A DNA stretch of 6,228 nucleotides. It comes from JALONO01 sp038209965 (GTDB lineage: Bacteria; Bacteroidota; Bacteroidia; Cytophagales; Thermoflexibacteraceae). Each line of letters opens with the position of its first letter. Position 1 is the stretch's first letter. Made by a program: the position numbers and the translations under genes. Under the pieces are notes generated by a model. The model was not told where the DNA came from. It searched no databases and saw only the letters and a program-made list of their open reading frames with translations. Positions 1-5,095 of this stretch are shown in pieces. The stretch covers positions 1 to 6,228 of the forward strand of contig JBBQXF010000177.1 of the NCBI GenBank assembly GCA_038209965.1, written 5' to 3'.

Positions 1-36
1 GCCATGCTCTGCGCGGGCGTGGCCGACCCCCGTTAA
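1..36 (+). CDS. Possible 3' end of an upstream gene (partial)
   Basis: Frame 1 from the first base reads AMLCAGVADPR and stops at TAA 34-36. The stop coincides with a sharp change from GC-rich to AT-rich sequence, which is how genes end elsewhere in this window. Eleven residues are too few to assign a family, and the other two forward frames also stay open for a short distance. It is therefore a plausible gene tail rather than a demonstrated one. Confidence 0.3.
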   Translation, partial: AMLCAGVADPR

Positions 37-42
37 TATTTT

Positions 43-54
43 TAGTTTAAACTA
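43..54. promoter_or_regulatory. 12-bp perfect palindrome upstream of the protease remnant
   Basis: TAGTTTAAACTA is a perfect inverted repeat inside the AT-rich leader, 15 bases before the ATG at 70. It could be an operator half-site pair, part of an AT-rich promoter, or chance in AT-rich DNA. No consensus TAnnTTTG element is visible beside it. Confidence 0.2.
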
Positions 55-69
55 TTAAAAAAAATCAAG

Positions 70-1037
70 ATGATAAAATACCCACCCTCTCTCGCTTGCC
101 TTATCTTCTTTGTAAGGATTAAGCTCCTCGCCCTGCTGGACCTCTGGGCTGCCGTGGGCAACCTCCGGGCCCAAGATATGGTTCAGCCCTACAACGCCAC
201 CTCTGTCCCCTTGTAAGAAGCGAACGGTCGGGCCGTGGTGCGAATACAAAATGGCATAACGAAGGATGGTGCTGGTTTTCTGATCCGCAACCCCACCCCG
301 GGCGGTAACCCGTTTGTGCTCACGGCCTTTCACACCTTTGATTTTAACAGGAACAATGTGTTGGAGCCTGATGATGAGGTGATTAATAACTTCGTGGAGT
401 TTCGTTTTGATGACAATAGCCCCTGTGGAGCCACGATAATCCTTGGCCCCCAGGCGCGTGGCCCCACCATGATGTCAGGGGCTATTCTCCGGGCGGCCAG
501 CCCGCGCCATGATTTTGTGCTACTGGAGCTGAGGTCTCCCGCCCCGTTCACGGCCAACTACGCCCGGCTCAAGTTTACCCGCGACCAGCAGGGGAGCTTG
601 TTCATCATCCACCACCCCGGGCCGCCACCAAGCGCATCGGTTTTGGCCACAACTACAATAATGTCCACGGCGGGTCGCGGGCTTGTGACATTACTTTCCA
701 CGATGGCCGCAGTGCCCCCGCATCCTCGGGCTGCCCCTTATTCATAATAGCGAGCGGGCAGTTTATGCCTCCCTGATCGAGGGGCCCTCTAATTGCAGAA
801 GCCCTTGTGGTGAGCACATTGAGCTTTGTGGATCCTCCCGGTTTACGCCCATGATTGATGCTTGGTATGGTTCGGCCGTGGCCATCGACTGGGGCCATCG
901 GAAACCTGGGCTTCTGGCCCAGTGGGCAGTTGCGGGCCACGCTCAGCGTACGGGGCCTGTCCCCGGGCGTGTACCTGCTGCACGCCACCTTTGCCGGGCA
1001 CGTGGAAGTGCGCCAAGTGGTGGTTGCCCCAACTTAT
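70..1037 (+). pseudogene. Decayed secreted trypsin-like (lysyl-endopeptidase-like) serine protease with T9SS sorting tail
   Basis: The reconstructed product is an exported serine protease of the trypsin-like / lysyl endopeptidase type common in Bacteroidota. Frame 1 from ATG 70 gives a signal peptide ending LRAQ, then an in-frame TAA at 214-216. After the stop the same frame continues with GAGFLIRN, LTAFHTFD (catalytic His, 'LTAxHC'-like), SGAILRA and HDFVLLEL (catalytic Asp), up to IIHHPG near 619. The frame then changes to frame 3 (about 621-742: AATKRIGFG, then APASSGCPLF with the catalytic Ser). It changes again to frame 2 near 742 (HNSERAVYASLIEGPSNC, then FTPMIDAW). A third change, between about 880 and 925, leads back to frame 3 for a sorting-domain tail. 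The first two shifts each fit loss of one base in a short G or C run. No frame has a stop before the hairpin at 1066. Neighbouring genes are intact, which argues for real decay over general sequencing error, though base-call errors could account for some lesions. Confidence 0.75.
927..1034 (+). other. C-terminal half of a T9SS type A sorting domain (within the pseudogene)
   Basis: Frame 3 reads GQLRATLSVRGLSPGVYLLH and then HVEVRQVVVAP. The pattern 'L.V.gLspGvYll....g....r.vvv' is typical of the last two or three strands of type IX secretion C-terminal domains. These domains direct proteins across the outer membrane and are then removed or linked to the surface. The N-terminal half of such a domain, with its usual YPNP motif, is not found in any frame between the protease end (about 880) and 927. 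An internal deletion is therefore likely. Confidence 0.65.
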
Positions 1038-1065
1038 CGAGATCGCAACATCGAAAAAACAACCA

Positions 1066-1102
1066 AAAAAACACCAAGGATTCCATTTCCTTGGTGTTTT
1101 TT
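1066..1102. terminator. Bidirectional rho-independent terminator between convergent genes
   Basis: CACCAAGGA (1072-1080) pairs perfectly with TCCTTGGTG (1088-1096) around a 7-base loop. The stem extends through six A's (1066-1071) against six T's (1097-1102), giving 15 base pairs with a T-run on both strands. It lies between the + strand protease remnant and the stop of the - strand isomerase-family gene, 22 bases away, and can serve both. Confidence 0.85.
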
Positions 1103-1123
1103 GCTGGGTGGCGCGCCAATGCG

Positions 1124-2038
1124 CTAGGCTTTCTTAAAACCGTCGCTCAGGATATAGGCATCGATCAGGGCCCGCTCACCGTCCTTGCCGGGTTTGGCGT
1201 TGCCGTGTTCCATGCCCATCGGGCCCGTCCAGCCTTTTTCCGAGATGTGCTTGAACAGGTTGAAATAGTTCATTTCGCCCGAAGTGGGTTCTTTGCGGCC
1301 GGGGTTGTCGCCGATCTGGAAATAGGCGATCTCTTCCCAGCACAAATCCATGTTGATGATGATCTGCCCCTCGTTGCGCTGCATGTGGTACATATCGAAC
1401 AGGATTTTGCAAGTGGGGCTGTTCACTGCCTTGCAGATCATGTAGGTCTGGTCGGAGTTGCGCAGGAACAGGTCGGGCGTGTCGCTCAGCGGCTCGAGCA
1501 CCATGACCAGGCCGTGGGGCTCAAAAATCTCAGCGGCCCGCCGCAGGGCATCGATCACGTTGCCCGTTTGGATTCCCATGGGCAAGTTGCGCTGATAAAA
1601 GCCCGGCACCACGGTCATCCACTTGGCGTTGCAGCGCTTGGCCACTTCCACGGCAGTGCGGCAAGTTTTGACGAAATTGTCCCGAAACTCGGGCTTGCCC
1701 GTGGTGAGCGAAGATTTCCAATTGTCCCCACCGTCGATCACAAACACGCCCATGGTCATGCCCAATTTGACCAACGTTTCGCCAATTTTGTTCTGCATCT
1801 CTACCGGACGGCCCATCATCCCGTTGTCTTCCAAGGCGGGAAAACCTTCGTCAGCCATAAATTTCAACTGGTCGATCACATCTTTGCCCGCACTGTTCTC
1901 AAACATCCCAAAATGGGGGGCATATTTGAGGTTAAATTTGTGCTTGGCGGGTTGGCCCGCGCCGAATCCTTGGTGGAGGATCCCACCGGCCAAAGCGGAA
2001 GCCGCTACACTTTTCTTGATAAAGTCTCTTCTTTCCAT
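1124..2038 (-). CDS. Tat-exported hydroxypyruvate isomerase family protein (TIM barrel)
   Basis: The 304-residue product belongs to the sugar-phosphate isomerase/epimerase (AP endonuclease 2-like) TIM-barrel superfamily and most resembles hydroxypyruvate isomerase, which interconverts hydroxypyruvate and tartronate semialdehyde. Residues 1-28 form a twin-arginine signal: RRDFIKKS followed by the hydrophobic stretch ASALAGGIL, so the folded protein would be exported to the periplasm. Family motifs visible are LEPLSD (Glu182), LFDMYHMQ (Asp215, His218), YFQIGDNPGRKEPTSGEMNY (Gln241) and MGMEHG (Glu277). Together these supply the expected divalent-metal and catalytic positions. Cytoplasmic Hyi proteins are about 260 residues, and the extra length here is the signal peptide. 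The gene stands alone, convergent with the protease remnant and divergent from apbE. The family is clear. The substrate is not: exported Bacteroidota members may act on other sugars. Confidence 0.88.
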   Translation of the reverse strand: MERRDFIKKSVAASALAGGILHQGFGAGQPAKHKFNLKYAPHFGMFENSAGKDVIDQLKFMADEGFPALEDNGMMGRPVEMQNKIGETLVKLGMTMGVFVIDGGDNWKSSLTTGKPEFRDNFVKTCRTAVEVAKRCNAKWMTVVPGFYQRNLPMGIQTGNVIDALRRAAEIFEPHGLVMVLEPLSDTPDLFLRNSDQTYMICKAVNSPTCKILFDMYHMQRNEGQIIINMDLCWEEIAYFQIGDNPGRKEPTSGEMNYFNLFKHISEKGWTGPMGMEHGNAKPGKDGERALIDAYILSDGFKKA

Positions 2039-2316
2039 GTTGCGTGTATTTATACAGTTGTCAAAATATGCCTAGACTAGAATGATATTGCAGAAGGATG
2101 ATACGGTAAATTATTTTGATGATTCATGCTTTTTTATTTAAAATGGCCCCAAACTCGTTTGAGGATGGCACCGGGCCACTGGGTTGTCGTTGATCCATGC
2201 CCAGCGAATAGTGAGATTTAGGCAAATATAAAGTCTAAATATTTGAAAGTCAATGAATTGAAAGATAGACAATCAAAAACAAGTTTTACTTTCAGCCTAA
2301 ACCTGCGCCCAAATTA
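2039..2316. other. Divergent intergenic region between the isomerase-family gene and apbE
   Basis: These 278 bases must hold the promoters of both divergent genes. They are AT-rich except for a GC-richer island at about 2143-2205. On the - strand TATTTTG (complement of 2065-2071) resembles the Bacteroidota -7 element TAnnTTTG with one base missing. On the + strand AATATTTG (2238-2245) matches it in all but the first base. Neither has a convincing -33 TTTG partner. No RNA gene or strong hairpin is evident. A very short - strand reading frame in the island is listed separately. Confidence 0.5.
2124..2198 (-). CDS. Possible 24-residue micro-ORF or gene fragment
   Basis: A - strand frame from ATG 2198 to TGA 2124-2126 encodes 24 residues beginning MDQRQPSGPVPSS and ending ILNKKA. 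It coincides with a GC-rich island in otherwise AT-rich intergenic DNA and its composition looks protein-like. The frame stays open upstream of the ATG for at least twelve more codons (…SHYSLG before the Met). It has no recognisable ribosome binding site and no family I know. It may be the remnant of an older gene, a leader peptide upstream of the isomerase-family gene on the same strand, or chance. Confidence 0.18.
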   Translation of the reverse strand: MDQRQPSGPVPSSNEFGAILNKKA

Positions 2317-3243
2317 ATGAAAAGATTGCTTTTGTTCACCGTTGTTTTTTGGGGAGTTTTCCGTGGGCTGGTTTTGGCCCAAACCCGCCATGAATTTCAG
2401 CACGGGCAAATGGGCACGTTGTTCAAGCTGGTGGTCTATGCCCCAGGTTCGGTCGAGGCGACCAAAGCGGCCATGGCAGCATTTGCCCGCCTCGACACGC
2501 TGAACCAGATCCTGAGCGATTACCGCGACGACAGCGAACTTAGCCAACTTTCGCGCACGGCGGGCACGGGTAGGTGGGTGGGAGTAAGCCCCGATCTTTG
2601 GGCGGTGATCGGCGCCTCGCAAAAAGCGTCAAGGCTCACCCACGGTGCTTTTGATCTTACCATTGGGCCATTGGTTCAGCTCTGGCGGCGGGCTGCCCGC
2701 CAAAAGGAGTTGCCCAGTTCCCGGCGGATCCGCCAGGCCAAACGGTTGGTGGGATACCGCCAGCTCCAGCTCGATGAAACAAACCGGCGGGTGCGCCTGT
2801 CCAAGCCGGGGATGCGGCTGGACGCGGGCGGCATTGGCAAGGGCTATGCCGTTGCGGAGCTGGCCAAAATCCTTCAAGCGGCCCAGCTCCCAGCTTTTTT
2901 GATCGAGGGGGGCGGCGATCTACTGCTGGGTGAGGCTCCACCGGGTTTGGCGGGGTGGCGGGTGGCCGTGGGCGATTCGCTGCTCGTGTTGGCCAATACG
3001 GCGGTGGCCACTTCGGGCGACCGCTTCCGCTACGCTGAAATCGACGGTCAGCGCTTTTCGCACGTGGTGGATCCGCGCACCGGGCTGGGGCTGACCCACC
3101 GCTGGCAAGCAACGGTCATCTATCCTGATGCTGTCCAAGCCGATGCCCTGGCTTCTGGGCTGGGCGTGTTGGGTAAACAAAAAGGGGAGAAAATTGGCCA
3201 AAAGATCAAGGGCTTGCGCTGTTTCTTCCGGTTGGGCGAATGA
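2317..3243 (+). CDS. apbE: FAD:protein FMN transferase (ApbE family)
   Basis: ApbE transfers FMN from FAD onto a threonine of target flavoproteins such as NqrB/NqrC or RnfG/RnfD, using a divalent metal, and normally acts on the outer face of the inner membrane. The 308-residue product starts with a signal peptide (MKRLLLF, hydrophobic to about 20, AQ at 21-22). There is no lipobox cysteine, so it is probably periplasmic rather than a lipoprotein. Family motifs run in order: MGTLFKL (32-38), LSDYRDDSELSQLS (67-79), GAFDLTIGPLVQLW (110-123), LDAGGIGKGYAVA (168-180), IEGGGDL (196-202), ATSGD (231-235), HVVDPRTG (249-256) and ADALASGLGVLG (275-286). These include the flavin- and metal-binding positions. 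Length is slightly below the usual 320-350. No NQR, RNF or FMN-binding-domain gene lies in the window, so its target is encoded elsewhere. The downstream dehydrogenase follows after 74 bases. Confidence 0.93.
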   Translation: MKRLLLFTVVFWGVFRGLVLAQTRHEFQHGQMGTLFKLVVYAPGSVEATKAAMAAFARLDTLNQILSDYRDDSELSQLSRTAGTGRWVGVSPDLWAVIGASQKASRLTHGAFDLTIGPLVQLWRRAARQKELPSSRRIRQAKRLVGYRQLQLDETNRRVRLSKPGMRLDAGGIGKGYAVAELAKILQAAQLPAFLIEGGGDLLLGEAPPGLAGWRVAVGDSLLVLANTAVATSGDRFRYAEIDGQRFSHVVDPRTGLGLTHRWQATVIYPDAVQADALASGLGVLGKQKGEKIGQKIKGLRCFFRLGE

Positions 3244-3285
3244 GGCTGGGGAAAGGGCAGCCAGTGAATTGGCCCAAATTTGCCC

Positions 3286-3293
3286 TAAATTTG
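3286..3293 (+). promoter_or_regulatory. Candidate Bacteroidota -7 promoter element for the dehydrogenase gene
   Basis: TAAATTTG is a perfect match to TAnnTTTG and lies 24 bases before the ATG at 3318, a fitting distance for a start site near 3300. The best upstream TTG (3269-3271) is only 14 bases away rather than about 19, so the -33 partner is weak. If real, the dehydrogenase has its own promoter and does not depend on apbE transcription. Confidence 0.4.
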
Positions 3294-3317
3294 CGGCGTT
3301 AACCATTTACTGTATCA

Positions 3318-4421
3318 ATGACAACGCAACAAACAGTGGCCCAATCCTCGTCCCTGGGCGTGTTTGCCCAAGTGGAAGCCATGGGTCATGAACAAATAGC
3401 TTTTTATTATGACCAGCCCACGGGCCTGCGGGCCATTGTGGCCGTGCACAACACCGTGCTGGGCCCGGCAATGGGCGGCACCCGGGTCTGGAACTACAAC
3501 AATGAGGCGGAGGCCCTGCGCGACGCGCTGCGCCTGTCCCGGGGCATGACGTTCAAAAATGCCATTGCCGGGCTCAACCTCGGTGGCGGCAAAGCAGTTA
3601 TTATTGGCGATGCCCGCCAGATCAAAACCGAAGCTCTTCTCCGGCTGTTTGGCAAATTTGTCAATGGCCTGAGCGGCAAGTATGTCACCGCCGAAGATGT
3701 CGGCATGACCGATCACGACATGGAAACCATCGCGCTGACCACCAAATATGTGAGTGGGATGCCCGAATACCGGGGGGGGAGCGGCAGTCCCGCCGTGATG
3801 ACCGGCCTGGGCGTGTATGTGGGCATGAAGGCCGCCGCCAAAAAAGCGTATGGCAATGATAGCTTGGCGGGCAAAAAAATTGCAGTGCAGGGCGCGGGGG
3901 CGGTCAGCGATGTGTTGGTGGGCTATTTGACCAAAGAAAATGCCCACGTTTATGTGAGCGATGTATTTGCCGAAAAAGCGGCGGCTTTTGCCCAAAAGCA
4001 CGGGGCCACTGTGGTTGCCCCGGACGAAATTTATGACCTGCCCGTGGATATTTACTCGCCCAATGCGCTGGGGGCCACGGTCAATGACCAAACCCTCGAC
4101 CGGCTCAAGTGCCAAGTGATTGCCGGGGCGGCCAACAACCAACTGGCCGACGAAAAATTGCACGGTGATGAGTGCCAAAAGCGGGGAATCGTTTATGCGC
4201 CCGATTTTGTGATCAATGGGGGTGGGGTTATCAACATTGCCACCGAGATAGAAGGCAGCTATAACCGGGCCTGGGCCAGGGCGAAAACCGAAAATATTTA
4301 TCACAAAGTGCTGGAAGTATTGGATGCCGCGCAAGCTCAGGGCCGCAATGCCCAAGAGGTGGCGATAGAACTGGCCCTGAAGCGCATCCAGCAAATTGCC
4401 CATACCAAAACCATGATGTAG
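3318..4421 (+). CDS. ldh: Leucine dehydrogenase-type Glu/Leu/Phe/Val dehydrogenase
   Basis: The enzyme deaminates branched-chain amino acids (leucine, valine, isoleucine) to 2-oxo acids with NAD+, linking amino acid breakdown to branched-chain fatty acid precursors. The 367-residue length fits octameric leucine dehydrogenases. Motifs: GLRAIVAVHNTVLGPAMGGT (36-55), SRGMTFK (Lys80), GLNLGGGKAVI (85-95, catalytic Lys92), TAEDVG (124-129, Asp127), then the NAD domain with VQGAGAVS (190-197), an acidic residue at the next strand end (SDVF, Asp215, favouring NAD+ over NADP+), IAGAANNQL (268-276) and APDFVINGGGVIN (294-306). The third glycine of the Rossmann GxGxxG is Ser197, whereas related leucine dehydrogenases commonly have Ala. 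Substrate choice among Leu, Val and Phe cannot be fixed from motifs. The long open frame on the opposite strand is a codon-bias shadow. A G8 run lies inside the gene at 3772-3779. Confidence 0.92.
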   Translation: MTTQQTVAQSSSLGVFAQVEAMGHEQIAFYYDQPTGLRAIVAVHNTVLGPAMGGTRVWNYNNEAEALRDALRLSRGMTFKNAIAGLNLGGGKAVIIGDARQIKTEALLRLFGKFVNGLSGKYVTAEDVGMTDHDMETIALTTKYVSGMPEYRGGSGSPAVMTGLGVYVGMKAAAKKAYGNDSLAGKKIAVQGAGAVSDVLVGYLTKENAHVYVSDVFAEKAAAFAQKHGATVVAPDEIYDLPVDIYSPNALGATVNDQTLDRLKCQVIAGAANNQLADEKLHGDECQKRGIVYAPDFVINGGGVINIATEIEGSYNRAWARAKTENIYHKVLEVLDAAQAQGRNAQEVAIELALKRIQQIAHTKTMM

Positions 4422-4446
4422 GTTGGGCAATAACGCCCCATTTGAT

Positions 4447-4480
4447 AAGAGCAGGCCCTTTGTGCGGGGCTTGCTTTTTT
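4447..4480 (+). terminator. Rho-independent terminator of the dehydrogenase gene
   Basis: AAGAGCAGGCCC (4447-4458) pairs with the segment 4467-4478 over 12 base pairs, including two G-U pairs, around an 8-base loop. A run of six T's ends it at 4480. It begins 25 bases after the TAG at 4419-4421. Its loop also contains the TTTG of the promoter candidate described at 4459-4489. Confidence 0.8.
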
Positions 4481-4489
4481 GTATCTTTG
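4459..4489 (+). promoter_or_regulatory. Consensus Bacteroidota promoter (TTTG-N19-TATCTTTG)
   Basis: TTTG (4459-4462), a 19-base spacer, then TATCTTTG (4482-4489) match the Bacteroidota housekeeping sigma consensus TTTG / TAnnTTTG at the expected spacing. It is the best promoter in the window. Transcription would start near 4496, yet no intact + strand gene follows. Only a short open tail (to 4586) precedes the convergent groES-like gene. It may be left over from a deleted gene or drive a small RNA. Confidence 0.5.
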
Positions 4490-4490
4490 T

Positions 4491-4586
4491 CTTGACCAAA
4501 AAAGGGTTTGTGGTGCAACCATTGCCGAGTTGACCGGGCTGACCACCGCCCAAATCCAAGCATTGAGGAGCGAACCGACCAAGTGA
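4491..4586 (+). pseudogene. Short protein-like tail, possibly the C-terminus of a deleted gene
   Basis: One + strand frame reads LDQKRVCG and then ATIAELTGLTTAQIQALR before ending at TGA 4584-4586. It has no ATG, and its frame opens after a TAA at 4446 inside the preceding terminator. The helix-turn-helix-like pattern 'IAexTGLt.eqIqaLr' resembles the C-terminal tails of Rpn/PD-(D/E)XK recombination-promoting nucleases ('putative transposase'). The match is only about 20 residues and was judged by eye. It could also be chance coding-like sequence. Confidence 0.25.
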
Positions 4587-4666
4587 AGTTTCGCGATCCC
4601 AGACATTGAAGCGCCAAAACTGCTTGATGAGCACTTTAATTGCTCCGATCTCGCCTTGAAAAGACG

Positions 4667-5059
4667 CTAAAAAATTTCCGGGTCGCGCTCCAGCAGCAGC
4701 ACCGCATTATGGGGGACGATGAAATACCGCTCGCCCTCATACATGATCTCGTAGGCCGAGTTTTGCAAGAAAATGGCCAAATCGCCGGGGCGGGCCTGTA
4801 AGGGCATGTACCGCACTTTTTCCTCCTCGCCCTTCCACGATTCGCCTGACAGTTCGTGGTTGGGCACGGGATACCCAGGACCCGCAATCATCACATAGCC
4901 ACTCTGGATCTTCTCGCTTTCTTGCACCCCAGGGGGTAAATACAGCCCGCTGGAAGTTTTTTCGTCGGGGATCTTGGGCTTGACCAGCAGGCGATCACCC
5001 ACAACGATAATTTTATTGAGCTTACCGGAGATTTGTGCTTCGTTCTTGGGCATTGTCAA
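4667..5059 (-). CDS. Divergent GroES-family co-chaperonin
   Basis: GroES (Cpn10) rings cap the GroEL folding chamber. The 130-residue product has the Cpn10 fold signature: VGDRLLVKPKIPDEKTSSG (20-38), a mobile-loop-like segment GLYLPPG (38-44) with Leu39-Tyr40-Leu41 where GroES has its GroEL-binding Ile-Val-Leu, IAGPG (58-62), ARPGDLAIFL (89-98) and EGERYFIVPHNAVLLL (108-123). Standard GroES is 95-100 residues. This one adds about 15 N-terminal residues, a longer charged insert at about 63-88 in place of the roof region, and a short C-terminal extension (ERDPEIF). There is no groEL next to it, so it is probably a second, specialised paralogue rather than the main groES. The ATG at 5059 is preferred; a second Met at residue 3 is an alternative start. 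It follows the tolC-like gene by 36 bases and may share its transcript. Confidence 0.85.
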   Translation of the reverse strand: MTMPKNEAQISGKLNKIIVVGDRLLVKPKIPDEKTSSGLYLPPGVQESEKIQSGYVMIAGPGYPVPNHELSGESWKGEEEKVRYMPLQARPGDLAIFLQNSAYEIMYEGERYFIVPHNAVLLLERDPEIF

Positions 5060-5095
5060 AGTGTTTCAATTCCTTGTTTTCTCGTTGATCCGGGA

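Noticed and set aside
851..2080. 409-residue open frame on the + strand across the isomerase-family gene
   Set aside because: It is antisense to a gene with clear family motifs, is rich in His/Val/Gly as expected of a codon-bias shadow, and runs through the terminator at 1066-1102. Only its first part, to about 890, overlaps genuine protease remnant sequence.
2154..2165. CAAAC/GTTTG inverted repeat in the divergent intergenic region
   Set aside because: Five base pairs around two bases, without a second copy or nearby promoter, is within chance expectation.
2657..3112. 151-residue open frame on the - strand within apbE
   Set aside because: Pro/Arg/Ala-rich antisense shadow of apbE with no recognisable motif.
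3315..4634. 439-residue open frame on the - strand across the dehydrogenase gene
   Set aside because: It mirrors a gene with unmistakable leucine dehydrogenase motifs. Its Gly/His/Ile-rich composition is that of an antisense shadow of GC-biased codons.
4629..4645. Small hairpin GAGCA / TGCTC just downstream of the groES-like stop
   Set aside because: The stem is only five base pairs and neither strand has a following T-run, so it does not support a terminator call.
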